Shown piece after piece: positions 44,360 to 53,165 of a stretch of 64,000 nucleotides of DNA; position 1 is the stretch's first letter, and each line of letters opens with the position of its first letter. The translations under genes and the position numbers were made by a program. The stretch is from Foetidibacter luteolus (GTDB taxonomy: Bacteria; Bacteroidota; Bacteroidia; Chitinophagales; Chitinophagaceae). Below the pieces are notes generated by a model. That model ran no database searches, had not been told where the DNA came from, and saw nothing but the letters and a program-made list of their open reading frames with translations. The stretch lies in contig NZ_VVIP01000038.1 in assembly GCF_009650435.1 (NCBI RefSeq), forward strand, positions 71,126-135,125. Reading direction: 5' to 3'.

Positions 44360-44374
44360 ACCGGTGTATGATTC

Positions 44375-45178
44375 ATGAAAAAAGCTGTTAAGATTATTTT
44401 GAAAACTTTATTAATTATCTACCTGGCAGCGGGCATTGCGTTGTATTTTCTGCAGGATAAAATCATGTTTCACCCCAAAGTATTGCCCAGCGATTACGTG
44501 TTTAAGTTCACCGATTCTTTTAAAGAAGCCAGCATACGCTACGATTCTGCCACCACTTTTCATTTCGTAAAATTTTTCCCGAAGGATACCGCCAAAGGCA
44601 TAGTTATTTACTTTCACGGTAACAGGGGCAGTATAGAGCGGTACAGGCGTTTTGTAAACAATTTTACCAAACATGGTTACGAAGTATGGATGATGGATTA
44701 TGTAGGCTTTGGCAAGTCAACAGGCATACCGGGCGAACAGATGATGTATGAGGAAGCCATGCAGATTTATAAAATGGCAAGGGTGCATTTTACGCCGCAA
44801 AGAATAGTTATTTACGGAAAATCGTTGGGCACGGGTGTCGCCACACAATTGGCCAGCCGGCGGGATTGCAGGAGGCTTATACTGGAAACCCCTTATTACA
44901 GCATGGTATCGGTAGCGCAGCATTATGCGTGGATGTACCCCGTATCGCTGATGGTAAAATGCAAACTGCCCACCAACGAATACCTGCCAAAAGTTACAGC
45001 GCCGGTAACCATTTTTCATGGTACAGAAGATGATGTAATACCCTACAGCAACGCGGTTAAGTTAAAAACATTATTAAAGCCCGGAGATGAATTTATAACG
45101 CTGCCCGGCGGCGATCACCGCAACTTGAACAGCTTTCCTGTAATGCAGCAAAAGCTGGACAGTTTGCTTAGCGATTAA
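44375..45178 (+). CDS. Alpha/beta hydrolase (BEM46/ABHD13-like), copy 2
   Basis: A 267-residue paralogue of the preceding gene: N-terminal anchor (ILKTLLIIYLAAGIALYFL), IVIYFHGNRGSIE, DYVGFGKSTGIPG, YGKSLGTGVATQL (GKSLG nucleophile elbow), FHGTEDDVIPY and GGDHRNLN supply the triad. The two are probably a recent-to-moderate tandem duplication, as motif order and length are matched while the sequences differ clearly. Its stop abuts the moaE stop (convergent, no gap). Confidence 0.88.
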   Translation: MKKAVKIILKTLLIIYLAAGIALYFLQDKIMFHPKVLPSDYVFKFTDSFKEASIRYDSATTFHFVKFFPKDTAKGIVIYFHGNRGSIERYRRFVNNFTKHGYEVWMMDYVGFGKSTGIPGEQMMYEEAMQIYKMARVHFTPQRIVIYGKSLGTGVATQLASRRDCRRLILETPYYSMVSVAQHYAWMYPVSLMVKCKLPTNEYLPKVTAPVTIFHGTEDDVIPYSNAVKLKTLLKPGDEFITLPGGDHRNLNSFPVMQQKLDSLLSD

Positions 45179-45595
45179 CTATGGGTGTGCCGCAACCCAT
45201 ACTTCGCCATTTTCAAAAATTTCTTTTTTCCAAATGGGCACTGTTTGCTTTAAAGTGTCAATAGTATAGCGGCAGGCATCAAAAGCCGCGGCACGGTGGG
45301 CGGCAGATACGGCTATTACCACCGGCACCTCCCCTACTTCCAGCACACCCGTTCTATGGTGGATAGCCATTCTTTGCACCGGCCATTTTTCAAAGGCTGT
45401 CTCCGCAATTTTACGCATCTCTTTCAATGCCATCGCTTCATACGCTTCAAACTCCAGGCGCAGTACCTGTTTGCCTTTGGTTAATTCACGCACGGTGCCA
45501 ATAAACACATCAATACCACCGCATTGCGGGTGCATAACCATGTTTATACAAGCCTGCATGTCCAGTGGTTTATCCGTAATCTGTATATCAATCAT
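45179..45595 (-). CDS. moaE: Molybdopterin synthase catalytic subunit (MoaE)
   Basis: A 138-residue MoaE that inserts dithiolene sulfur into precursor Z. GGIDVFIGTVRELTKGKQVLRLEFEAYEAMALKEMRKI, MAIHHRTGVLEVGEVPVVIAVSAAHRAAAFDACRYTID and VPIWKKEIFENGE (catalytic lysines) are the family run. Its partner MoaD lies 179 bases upstream on the same strand. Confidence 0.92.
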   Translation of the reverse strand: MIDIQITDKPLDMQACINMVMHPQCGGIDVFIGTVRELTKGKQVLRLEFEAYEAMALKEMRKIAETAFEKWPVQRMAIHHRTGVLEVGEVPVVIAVSAAHRAAAFDACRYTIDTLKQTVPIWKKEIFENGEVWVAAHP

Positions 45596-45646
45596 ATTAA
45601 TTGCTTAACGAGCCAGCCCATATTTTTTTATGAACCCGGCTATTGT

Positions 45647-45705
45647 ATTTCATGGCATCTTCCGTTGCGTCGCAACAGCGTGTACGTTCTGTTTTTCATG
45701 GCATC
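45647..45705 (-). repeat. Dispersed repeat B (copy 11), with a partial second head
   Basis: TTTCATGGCATCTTCCGTTG, core GCGTCGC (45667-45673), followed at 45691 by a second TTTTTCATGGCATCT, as if a new copy began. It lies between moaE and moaD. Confidence 0.65.
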
Positions 45706-45773
45706 TATCCGTCTCCGTAGCATCTTTGCTCTGCGATTACAGGCGTATTCTTTATCACTGCCGCTAACAGCCG

Positions 45774-46016
45774 TTATCCCCCGCTCACCGGCGGAATAAC
45801 CGCCACCTCATCCCGTTCGCCAAGGGCCTGCGGGCCTTCAGCGTATTCATCATTTACAGCTACAAGGTAAGAGGCCAGTTGTTTTAACCGTGGAAACTGC
45901 TGTTCCAGCACTGCCTTCAATTGTTGCACATTAGCAGCCTCTGCCATATCCACTTCAATATGCCTGCTGCCGAATATTTCTTTGGCTATGCCAAATGCCA
46001 GCACTTTAACTTTCAT
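45774..46016 (-). CDS. moaD: Molybdopterin synthase sulfur carrier subunit (MoaD)
   Basis: An 80-residue ubiquitin-like protein ending PPVSGG, the C-terminal Gly-Gly that carries the thiocarboxylate. KVKVLAFGIAKEIFGSRH and LVAVNDEYAEGPQALGERDEVAVIPP match the family. The start at 46016 (MKVKVLAFG) is chosen; the frame extends upstream to 46208 without MoaD character. No moaA, moaC or moeB lies in the window. Confidence 0.9.
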   Translation of the reverse strand: MKVKVLAFGIAKEIFGSRHIEVDMAEAANVQQLKAVLEQQFPRLKQLASYLVAVNDEYAEGPQALGERDEVAVIPPVSGG

Positions 46017-46386
46017 CAGCCAAATGTAAGAAGGATGTTGACAACTGGCTAACCGCTTTAAGTACTTTGTGCGGCAGAAAGATGTACTTTCCCTTGCTAC
46101 ACTGACCTTGCGGGCAAAGTTTCTGGCGCCAAAGGCGGCAGAAACAAAATCTACCTGGTGGTAAAAGCCGCGTAGCGAATCCAACCGTAGAAGAGTGCGA
46201 CGCAACAAAAGCTACATTCAGGTTACTGCCGCCGGGCCCATAATTGTTTTTTACTTATGGCGAAGCCATGTAAAATCCTGTTGTTTATTCAGCCTATTCA
46301 TTAACTTCACTACGCGGGTGCACACCTGCCATATACACTGTAAACATTGTTAACCACCGGTTAGCCGCCGGCAACAAATCTTAACT
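46017..46386. other. Divergent gap between moaD and the Gfo/Idh/MocA gene
   Basis: 370 bases with one repeat A copy (46186-46246). I see no gene: the moaD frame is open upstream (to 46208) but its translation has no MoaD character. Confidence 0.6.
46186..46246 (+). repeat. Dispersed repeat A, GCGACGC variant (copy 12)
   Basis: GTAGAAGAGTGCGACGCAAC, ending CTGCCGCCGGGCCCATAATT. Confidence 0.75.
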
Positions 46387-47487
46387 ATGATGAACAAATC
46401 CCGCAGAGATGTTTTGAAAACGCTGGCACTCGGCAGCAGCGCATTATTCTTCTCCCCCAACGTTTTATTGGCAGCTACCAGGCGCAAAAAAGATAAGCTT
46501 GGCATTGCATTGGTTGGCCTGGGCTATTATAGTACAGACCTGCTGGCCCCTGCCCTGCAGCAAACTAAAAATTGCTACCTGGCGGGCATTGTAACCGGCA
46601 CCCCCGCCAAGGCAGAAGCATGGAAGGCCAAATACAATATTCCTGACAAAAACATTTACAACTACCAAACCTTTGATACCATTGCCAATAACCCGGATAT
46701 TGATGTAGTATACGTGGTGTTGCCGCCATCTATGCACAAGGAATATGTGGTGCGTGCCGCCAATGCAGGTAAGCATGTGTGGTGCGAAAAACCCATGGCC
46801 ATGACGGTGGACGAATGCCAGGCCATGATAGATGCCTGCAACAAAAACAAGCAATCGCTGGCCATCGGCTACCGGCTTCACCACGAGCCGCACACGCAGG
46901 AATACCGCCGCATTGTTAACAACAAACTGCTGGGCAAGGTTACCGGCGTTAACTGCGCTGCCGGCTATCGCGATAACCGTACCAACCACTGGAAGCAAAC
47001 AAGGGAACTGGGCGGGGGCGTATTGTACGATATGGGTGTATACGCCATACAGGGTGCAAGGCTGGGCATGGGTATGGAACCGGTAGCAATTGTATCGGCC
47101 ACAACATCTACCACCCGGCCTGAAATTTATAAGAACGGTCTTGATGAAACTACAGTGGCTCAGCTTGAATTTCCCGGCGGCGTACTCGCAGATATTAAGA
47201 CAAGCTTTGGCGAAAACGTTAACTTTTTAAACATTACCTGCGAAAAAGGCGAAATAAAAGTGGAGCCCTACTCCGCTTACAACGGCTTAAAAGCCAGCAG
47301 CCCGTTAGGCGAAATTTATCACCCTTACGATATACCCTGGCAGCAGGCCAAACAGATGGACGACAATGCCACTTCCATTATGCAGGGCAAGCCTATGCTG
47401 GTACCAGGTGAAGAAGGCCTGCGGGATATACGTGTTGTACAGGCTATTTATAAATCGGCCGCCAGCAAACAAAGGGTAACCATTTAA
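46387..47487 (+). CDS. Secreted/periplasmic Gfo/Idh/MocA oxidoreductase
   Basis: A 366-residue NAD(P)-dependent sugar oxidoreductase. The start MMNKSRRDVLKTLALG is a probable Tat signal (SRRDVLK), so it is exported folded. Rossmann fold GLGYYST (residues 45-51), the catalytic run HVWCEKPMAMT (K135) and the C-terminal domain with GYRDNRTNHWKQTRELGGGVLYDMGVY follow. It is related to glucose-fructose oxidoreductase and inositol dehydrogenases; substrate unknown. It is transcribed alone, ending in a strong terminator. Confidence 0.88.
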   Translation: MMNKSRRDVLKTLALGSSALFFSPNVLLAATRRKKDKLGIALVGLGYYSTDLLAPALQQTKNCYLAGIVTGTPAKAEAWKAKYNIPDKNIYNYQTFDTIANNPDIDVVYVVLPPSMHKEYVVRAANAGKHVWCEKPMAMTVDECQAMIDACNKNKQSLAIGYRLHHEPHTQEYRRIVNNKLLGKVTGVNCAAGYRDNRTNHWKQTRELGGGVLYDMGVYAIQGARLGMGMEPVAIVSATTSTTRPEIYKNGLDETTVAQLEFPGGVLADIKTSFGENVNFLNITCEKGEIKVEPYSAYNGLKASSPLGEIYHPYDIPWQQAKQMDDNATSIMQGKPMLVPGEEGLRDIRVVQAIYKSAASKQRVTI

Positions 47488-47508
47488 TTTCAGAGGTAAT
47501 GCTATAGT

Positions 47509-47540
47509 AAAAAAACCGGGCTGATACGCCCGGTTTTTTT
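47509..47540 (+). terminator. Intrinsic terminator after the Gfo/Idh/MocA gene
   Basis: Stem AAAAAACCGGGC (47510-47521) / GCCCGGTTTTTTT (47528-47540) with a 6-base loop. Symmetrical T and A runs make it a possible bidirectional terminator for the minus-strand gene ending at 47601. Confidence 0.9.
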
Positions 47541-47600
47541 GATAGTTTGCCCGGCAGGCTAAGCCCGTTTAAAAAGCTTGTCCAGCATGCTACATGTCCG

Positions 47601-47900
47601 TTATTCTTCGATGGTATCTGTAGTAGCGGCGCCTGTTTCGCCTGCAGAAGCCGCCGTAAGCTTTTCAAGCATTTTTTTATGCAGCTTGTTGAAAGATTTG
47701 GAAATCTTTTTTATATACTCCGCGTCAGCATTTGCATCAACAGCAGATACTGCCAGTATGCTGCTTTGGTAACCTTCAGGCGTTTCGTTAAAGATTACCA
47801 GGTATTTATCACTTACCAGGTAAGCATGCTTGCCTAATTTTCTGTAGGTAACATCTGTTTGGGCATCGCCTTTTCCTACATGCCTTGTTTTTATTTTCAT
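47601..47900 (-). CDS. Small conserved hypothetical protein
   Basis: A 99-residue protein, MKIKTRHVGKGDAQTDVTYRK..., ending in an acidic/threonine tail (TAASAGETGAATTDTIEE). No signal peptide or TM span, no domain recognised. A beta-strand start and helical rest are suggested by composition. It follows a 60-base gap from the terminator at 47540. Confidence 0.6.
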   Translation of the reverse strand: MKIKTRHVGKGDAQTDVTYRKLGKHAYLVSDKYLVIFNETPEGYQSSILAVSAVDANADAEYIKKISKSFNKLHKKMLEKLTAASAGETGAATTDTIEE

Positions 47901-48002
47901 ACAGTTATTTTTTTGGTGTTAAGCTTTATCATCCCAATATAGCAAACAGCGCCAATAATTAAGTTAAGAATTTGCAAGCGATATCATATTGCCCTGCGGT
48001 AG

Positions 48003-48341
48003 TTATTTCAAAAGCTGGTAAACCGTTATAACCATAATTAACCCCAGTATAGAAGTATAAATCTGTTTATTGTATTTTGCCAGCCACTCAGGAAGGTAAA
48101 TGTCAAAATTGTGTTTAGCAGAATCAGAATACCTGCGGGCCATAACGGTGAGTGGGCAGGAAAACCTGAACAGCGCCAGCACAATGCCTTCCAGTACAAA
48201 CAAGCCATAACCAATCCACAACCATACATCCAGCTTACCTGTAATAGCCGCGTACAGCATATAGAAGATAACCACATTAAAAAACAGCCAGATAATGGTG
48301 TGCACTATTTTTATGATGGTTAGCCTGGTTTCAGGTTGCAT
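48003..48341 (-). CDS. Small multi-TM membrane protein (DUF2784-like pattern)
   Basis: A 112-residue protein with three to four hydrophobic spans and the run RFSCPLTVMARRYSDSAKHNFDIYLPEWLA between them, resembling DUF2784-type inner-membrane proteins (a pattern match only). The ATG at 48341 gives MQPETRLTIIKIVHTIIWLF. Confidence 0.65.
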   Translation of the reverse strand: MQPETRLTIIKIVHTIIWLFFNVVIFYMLYAAITGKLDVWLWIGYGLFVLEGIVLALFRFSCPLTVMARRYSDSAKHNFDIYLPEWLAKYNKQIYTSILGLIMVITVYQLLK

Positions 48342-48458
48342 GTGATGCAGGTTTGTGTTGTTTAAATTCGCCTAATTATGCTGTTATGGGCTATAGGATG
48401 CATAATATTTTGCTTGAAAATATTTAATACCCGCTTAAAAGCCGCCATGAAAAACGTA

Positions 48459-48517
48459 AGTACAAGTGAGTGACACAACGAAGTCGCCATGAAATACCGC
48501 CGCTGGTCCCATAAAAA
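48459..48517 (+). repeat. Dispersed repeat A, GTGACAC variant (copy 13)
   Basis: AGTACAAGTGAGTGACACAA to GCTGGTCCCATAAAAA, with the GCCATGAAATACCG section also seen in the right 125-bp arm (14418-14433). It links A and B families. Confidence 0.75.
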
Positions 48518-48525
48518 TGCCCGGC

Positions 48526-50670
48526 CTATTTCTCCAGCTTAAATACAAGGTTAGGCAGCCCCATATCCTGGTGGGGTGTAAAGGGTTGATGCAGCCTCCA
48601 GCTTACGGGATAATAACTGTTCTTTTGAAGCTGCACAACCGGCAATACTTTACGGTAGATATGCTGCGGTATGTTATAGTCTATAGCAAAAGGTATTTGC
48701 CCGTGGAAATTATTGAAAAGTTTTACTGCCAACTGGTTGTTGCCGGCCTGCAGGTTTAACAGCAATACATGATCAACACTTTCTTTTTTAAACGGGTTAT
48801 TTTGAATGAACAGTTGTTTGCCGTTAAGGAAAACCATTAGCCCATCGCCGCTGGTAATGCGCACCAGTAAAGGCTGTGCGGCAGCGGTATTAATTTCCTG
48901 CAACACATAGTAAGCAGTGGTTAAGCCCGCAGGCAAAGTGTAAGTGGCGCCGGTTTTCCAATCCTGTTTTTGTTGCCAGGCGTTACCGTTTTCTTTTGGC
49001 CAGGGCGCATTTACATTGATGTTGGAAAGGCTGGCATGCGTACCATCAAGCCCGGAGTACAAAGGGCCCTGCAGGTATAACGGCCCATATTGCAGCGTGC
49101 CCGTACTGTTGTTCAACGGTAAGGGTGCGTCATTGTCCAGCGTTATGGTTTCGGTGTGCTCGCCAAGCTCCAGTTCAAGCGACTTTCCTTTTTCTTCTTC
49201 GGTATAATACAGCGCCGGGGTATAACTGTTATTTTTTGCAGCCAGCAATGTATAACTCTGCTTAATGGTACTGGTGTACCGCGTGTTGTAATCAATGCCG
49301 GAATTACTGAACGACTTAAAGGCGTTATCGTTATTGAGGGCGATGCTTTTATCAACAGGTATAATATTGGCGGGGGGAACGGTGTAACCACCTGGAAAAT
49401 CCAAAACAACTACTTTATATCCGTCAGCCACAGAAAAAGACGCAGGCAGTTCTATAGTAACCGCTTCTTTTGCAAGGGTGGCCGTGTAGTTGCCGGCGCC
49501 GTTTAATTCGTATGCTTTTACCGCTTTTGTTTTTACACCCGGCAAAGTAATTAGATTATTTTCCGGTTGTTGCATTACGTGCAGGTACAGTTTGTTATCC
49601 TGGCTGGTAATACTGCCCCAGTTAAAGCTAACATGAAAAGGATCTGGCCTGGTGTCGTAAACAGCCTCGCTGTTTTGCTGCAGCCAGGCGCCAATCTTAA
49701 GTAATACATCACGTTCATATTCAACTACTGAGCCATCCCCCCTGGGCCCAATGTTCAGCAGAAAGTTGCCACCCCTGCTGGCCACACGTATAAGGCTGGT
49801 AAGTTTTTCTTTCACTTTCTCTTCTTCACTAACCCTTTTCTGCCAGCTACGGTAGCCCCAGGTTTCGTCAAAAAAAGAAGCCGGGCTTTGCCAGGGCACA
49901 CCTATAGTGTAATCAGGCTCCTGGTTATCGCCCATTACCATAAAATCGCCCATATCGTTACCAATGCGGCTGCCAATCATGCAATTGGGTTGCAGGCGGT
50001 GTACCAGGTTGCGCATGTCGCGGCTTTGTTCAACGCTCATGGAGCCCATGTCAAACCAAAGCTCTGATACCGGGCCGTAGTTGCTTAACAGTTCTGTAAT
50101 TTGCTGTTTGTTGTATTCGTGGTGTTGGGCGGTAATACTATCTGAGTTGTGGCTGGATATGGGCATGGCCGCCGGATAATGCCAGTCAATAAGCGAGAAA
50201 TAAATGCCAAAGCGCAGGCCATGGCGGGCACAGGCTTCGGCAACCTCCTTCAGTATGTCTTTGTGATAAGGCGTGGCATCTACCACATTAAAACCGGTTG
50301 TGGCAGTATTGAACATAGCAAAGCCATCGTGGTGTTTGGAGGTAATTACAATGCTGCGCATGCCGGCATTTTTAGCCAGCAGGGCAATACTGTCGGGGCT
50401 CCATTTAGCGGGGTTAAAGGTTTTTGCCACATCCGCGTAGGTATCGCTGTAAATGCCTGCATGTGCCTGTATCTGTTCGCTAAGCCCCTTGGATATTTCC
50501 CTGCCATCCCATACGCCGCCCAGTTGCGAGTAAATAGCGCCGAAGTGAATAAACATGGAATACTTTTGGTTTCTCCATTGCTGCAGTTGGGCACTGTCAA
50601 TTTGCCCATAAGCAGAAATGGTTAGTAAAAGAGATGCAAGCACCAGGCTACGCGTAAACATATTTTTCAT
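48526..50670 (-). CDS. GH29 alpha-L-fucosidase with C-terminal accessory domain
   Basis: A 714-residue exported enzyme (signal peptide 1-22, ending SAYG). GH29 core: YSMFIHFGAIYSQLGGVWDG, ITSKHHDGFAMF, RFGIYFSLIDWHYP and VSELWFDMGSM with the nucleophile D207. Beyond about residue 350 a beta-rich accessory region runs to the end (carbohydrate-binding module-like; NNQLAVKLFNNFHGQIPF). It releases terminal fucose from glycans. Divergent from a LacI regulator that is the obvious candidate controller. Confidence 0.92.
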   Translation of the reverse strand: MKNMFTRSLVLASLLLTISAYGQIDSAQLQQWRNQKYSMFIHFGAIYSQLGGVWDGREISKGLSEQIQAHAGIYSDTYADVAKTFNPAKWSPDSIALLAKNAGMRSIVITSKHHDGFAMFNTATTGFNVVDATPYHKDILKEVAEACARHGLRFGIYFSLIDWHYPAAMPISSHNSDSITAQHHEYNKQQITELLSNYGPVSELWFDMGSMSVEQSRDMRNLVHRLQPNCMIGSRIGNDMGDFMVMGDNQEPDYTIGVPWQSPASFFDETWGYRSWQKRVSEEEKVKEKLTSLIRVASRGGNFLLNIGPRGDGSVVEYERDVLLKIGAWLQQNSEAVYDTRPDPFHVSFNWGSITSQDNKLYLHVMQQPENNLITLPGVKTKAVKAYELNGAGNYTATLAKEAVTIELPASFSVADGYKVVVLDFPGGYTVPPANIIPVDKSIALNNDNAFKSFSNSGIDYNTRYTSTIKQSYTLLAAKNNSYTPALYYTEEEKGKSLELELGEHTETITLDNDAPLPLNNSTGTLQYGPLYLQGPLYSGLDGTHASLSNINVNAPWPKENGNAWQQKQDWKTGATYTLPAGLTTAYYVLQEINTAAAQPLLVRITSGDGLMVFLNGKQLFIQNNPFKKESVDHVLLLNLQAGNNQLAVKLFNNFHGQIPFAIDYNIPQHIYRKVLPVVQLQKNSYYPVSWRLHQPFTPHQDMGLPNLVFKLEK

Positions 50671-50854
50671 ACCGTTAAGCTAAATTGATAAGGCCGTAAA
50701 AGTAAAGCATTCGGCATTGCAGCAGGCGGCGTAAAATAGCTGATATTGGTTTAAAAATATCTTTTCCCCTGCGTTTCTAAAATTTCTTTGCCCAATCCTG
50801 TATATTCACAGGCAGCATAACGAGTTATCTAAACCAGAACTTCCTCCGCAGCAC

Positions 50855-51895
50855 ATGAAAAAAATATCTATAAAAGATATAGCCAGACTAACCGGCACTT
50901 CGCCCACTACAGTTTCGTTTGTGCTAAATGGCAGGGCCAAGGAAATGCGCATCAGCGCGGCCATAGCCAAAAAAATTCTGGCTACTACCAAAAAATACGG
51001 TTACAAACCCAACGCGGTAGCGGTAAGCCTGCGCACCGGGCAGTCAAAGATCATTGGACTGATAGTGGAGAGCATCGGCGGGGCTTTCTTTGGGGCACTG
51101 GCCCGCGTAATTGAAGCCGAAGCGGAAAAACATGGCTACCGTATTGTGTATTGCAGTACGGAAAACAATGTTGACAAAGCCCGCGGCATGATTGATATGC
51201 TGTCTCACCAGCTTGTGGATGGCTACCTGATAACGCCGGTTAACGGCATAGAAAAAGATGTGCAGGAACTGGTGCAGCACGGCAAACCCGTTGTAATGAT
51301 GGATGGTTACCTGCCGGGTATAAACATACCTTACGTATTGGTGGATAATTACGAGGGCGTAAAAAGCGGCATGGAACATCTTATTGCCAATGGTTACAAA
51401 AACATAGGGTTTGTTTCGGTTGACCTTGACCTGGTGCAGCTTAAAGAACGCTGGCGGGGCTATACGGAAACGCTGAAGCTGCACAAGCTTAAGCAGGATA
51501 AAAAACTGGTGCTTAAACTGGGTTACCAACTGCAAAAAGAAGAAGTAATCAACGCCATAACAGCCTACCTGTTAAACAATAAAAAAATGGACGCTGTTTT
51601 TTTCGCTACCAATTACCTGGGCGTAAGCGGCCTGCAGGCCATTAAAAATGCCGGCCTGCAAATACCTTCAGACATAGCGGTCATTTGTTTTGACGATCAC
51701 GAAATATTCGGCCTTTATCCGCCCGGCATTACTTCCATACGGCAGCCGGTGGAAGATATTGCCCATACAGCGATGAACCTTCTCCTGTCCCACCTTACTA
51801 AAAAAGAAGCTGCAGAACCTCTTCAAAAAATACAGGTGCAGGCCAGTTTTGTGCAGCGCGGCTCCACACCTGCCAAAACACCTGTTGCACAGTAA
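50855..51895 (+). CDS. LacI-family transcriptional regulator
   Basis: A 346-residue LacI-type repressor. Residues 1-55 form the DNA-binding part (KISIKDIARLTGTSPTTVSFVLNGR, the SPTTVSFVLNG recognition helix, SAAIAKKILATTKKYGYKPNAVAVSLR hinge); the rest is a periplasmic-binding-protein-like effector domain (IIGLIVESIGGAFFGALARVIE, VICFDDHEIFGLYPPGITSIRQP). The 184-base gap shared with the fucosidase start suggests control of that gene by a fucose-related sugar (inference). Confidence 0.93.
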   Translation: MKKISIKDIARLTGTSPTTVSFVLNGRAKEMRISAAIAKKILATTKKYGYKPNAVAVSLRTGQSKIIGLIVESIGGAFFGALARVIEAEAEKHGYRIVYCSTENNVDKARGMIDMLSHQLVDGYLITPVNGIEKDVQELVQHGKPVVMMDGYLPGINIPYVLVDNYEGVKSGMEHLIANGYKNIGFVSVDLDLVQLKERWRGYTETLKLHKLKQDKKLVLKLGYQLQKEEVINAITAYLLNNKKMDAVFFATNYLGVSGLQAIKNAGLQIPSDIAVICFDDHEIFGLYPPGITSIRQPVEDIAHTAMNLLLSHLTKKEAAEPLQKIQVQASFVQRGSTPAKTPVAQ

Positions 51896-51970
51896 AATGC
51901 GCCGCCGCCAACAGATGTGGCCGGTTCAGGCTATCTTAGCAGCCCGTTTAATTAATACGGAAAGTTTTCT

Positions 51971-52807
51971 ATGGTTAATGTTGGCCGTTATAATACACTG
52001 GAAGTTATACGCATGGTTGATTTTGGGGTGTACCTGGATGATGGTGACAAAGGCATACTGCTGCCCAAAAGGTTTGTACCCGAAGGAACAAAAAAGGGGG
52101 ACAGGCTGGAGGTGTTTATTTACCATGAATCTGAGGGCAGGTTAATAGCCACCACGCAAAAGCCGGCCGGTGTTGTGGGTGATATCGTGATGCTGAAAGC
52201 GGTATCCGTTACGCCCCAGGGAGCTTTTATGGACTGGGGGCTGATGAAAGACATTTTTGTTGCAAAATCTCAGCAGGTAACCGGCATGCACCCCGGCAAA
52301 AAGTACCTGGTTAAAATTTATATTGATGAGCAGACAGGCCGCATTGCGGCTACTGAAAAAGTAGAGCGTTTTCTTAACAACGATAACCTTCCTGTTAAAG
52401 AAATGGACCAGGTAAACCTGCTGGTGTACCGCCGTACCGATATTGGCTATTTTGTCATAATTAACAACCTGCATACCGGCGTACTGCATTTTAATGAAGT
52501 GTTCCGCGATATTGCCATCGGCGACCAATTACAGGGCTTTATAAAAAAGATAAACCCAGACAATAAGATTGACGTGCTGATTGGCAAGCCCGGCTACCAG
52601 CGGGTGGAAGATGAAACCGGCAAGGTTTTAAGGCTCCTCAACGAAAATAATGGCTACCTGCCTTATAATGATAAATCTGACCCCGACGACATCTACAGTT
52701 TTTTTGCCATGAGTAAAAAAACCTTTAAAATGGCTACGGGCAATTTGTATAAGCAACGCCGGATTGTGTTTACCAAAACCGGTATACAACTGGTGGCGGA
52801 AGATTAG
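51971..52807 (+). CDS. CvfB/YitL-like S1-domain RNA-binding protein
   Basis: A 278-residue protein with three S1-like OB folds and a winged helix at the end, as in CvfB: MVDFGVYLDDGDKGILLPKRFVPEG, PQGAFMDWGLMKDIFVAKSQ, YFVIINNLHTGVLHFNEVF and a C-terminal LNENNGYLPYNDKSDPDDIYSFFAMSKKTFKMATGNLYKQRRI (wHTH). CvfB affects virulence-factor expression in Staphylococcus; function in Bacteroidota is not known. It lies 75 bases after LacI on the same strand and could be cotranscribed. Confidence 0.9.
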   Translation: MVNVGRYNTLEVIRMVDFGVYLDDGDKGILLPKRFVPEGTKKGDRLEVFIYHESEGRLIATTQKPAGVVGDIVMLKAVSVTPQGAFMDWGLMKDIFVAKSQQVTGMHPGKKYLVKIYIDEQTGRIAATEKVERFLNNDNLPVKEMDQVNLLVYRRTDIGYFVIINNLHTGVLHFNEVFRDIAIGDQLQGFIKKINPDNKIDVLIGKPGYQRVEDETGKVLRLLNENNGYLPYNDKSDPDDIYSFFAMSKKTFKMATGNLYKQRRIVFTKTGIQLVAED

Positions 52808-53165
52808 GCCCATATCCTTTGAGAAAGAATAATTATGGGCCCGGCTGCATGAACTGCTATGAAGCTGCCGTTGCGTCGCACTCTTGTACGTTTGGTTCGC
52901 TACGCGGCTTTTCCCACCATATAGAAGCCCTGCTGTTCTGTGTATCCGCCCTCTCCTACCCGGCTGTTTCGAACTTCCCCAGCCATACACATGGTGGCCA
53001 ATGTTATTAACCACTATGGATACCAACCTGCAATAGTGCCCACCGGCACAGTGCAGCAACGCTGGAGCTTTATAAAAAACGCAATTGAAATGTTATGTGA
53101 GGAGTGATTGTTAAAGATGCCGCTTACAAAAAAATTAAGTTACCTTAACCGCAACAATTATTGCC
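52808..53165. other. Gap before the DUF1440-like gene
   Basis: 358 bases. A repeat A copy starts 25 bases after the CvfB-like stop (52832-52890). The rest holds no recognised feature. Confidence 0.6.
52832..52890 (-). repeat. Dispersed repeat A, GCGACGC variant (copy 14)
   Basis: Plus strand: TTATGGGCCCGGCTGCATGA to CGTTGCGTCGCACTCTTGTAC. Confidence 0.75.

Noticed and set aside
46017..46208. 64-residue N-terminal extension of MoaD
   Set aside because: No MoaD sequence; MoaD is about 80 residues and starts MKVKVLAFG at 46016.
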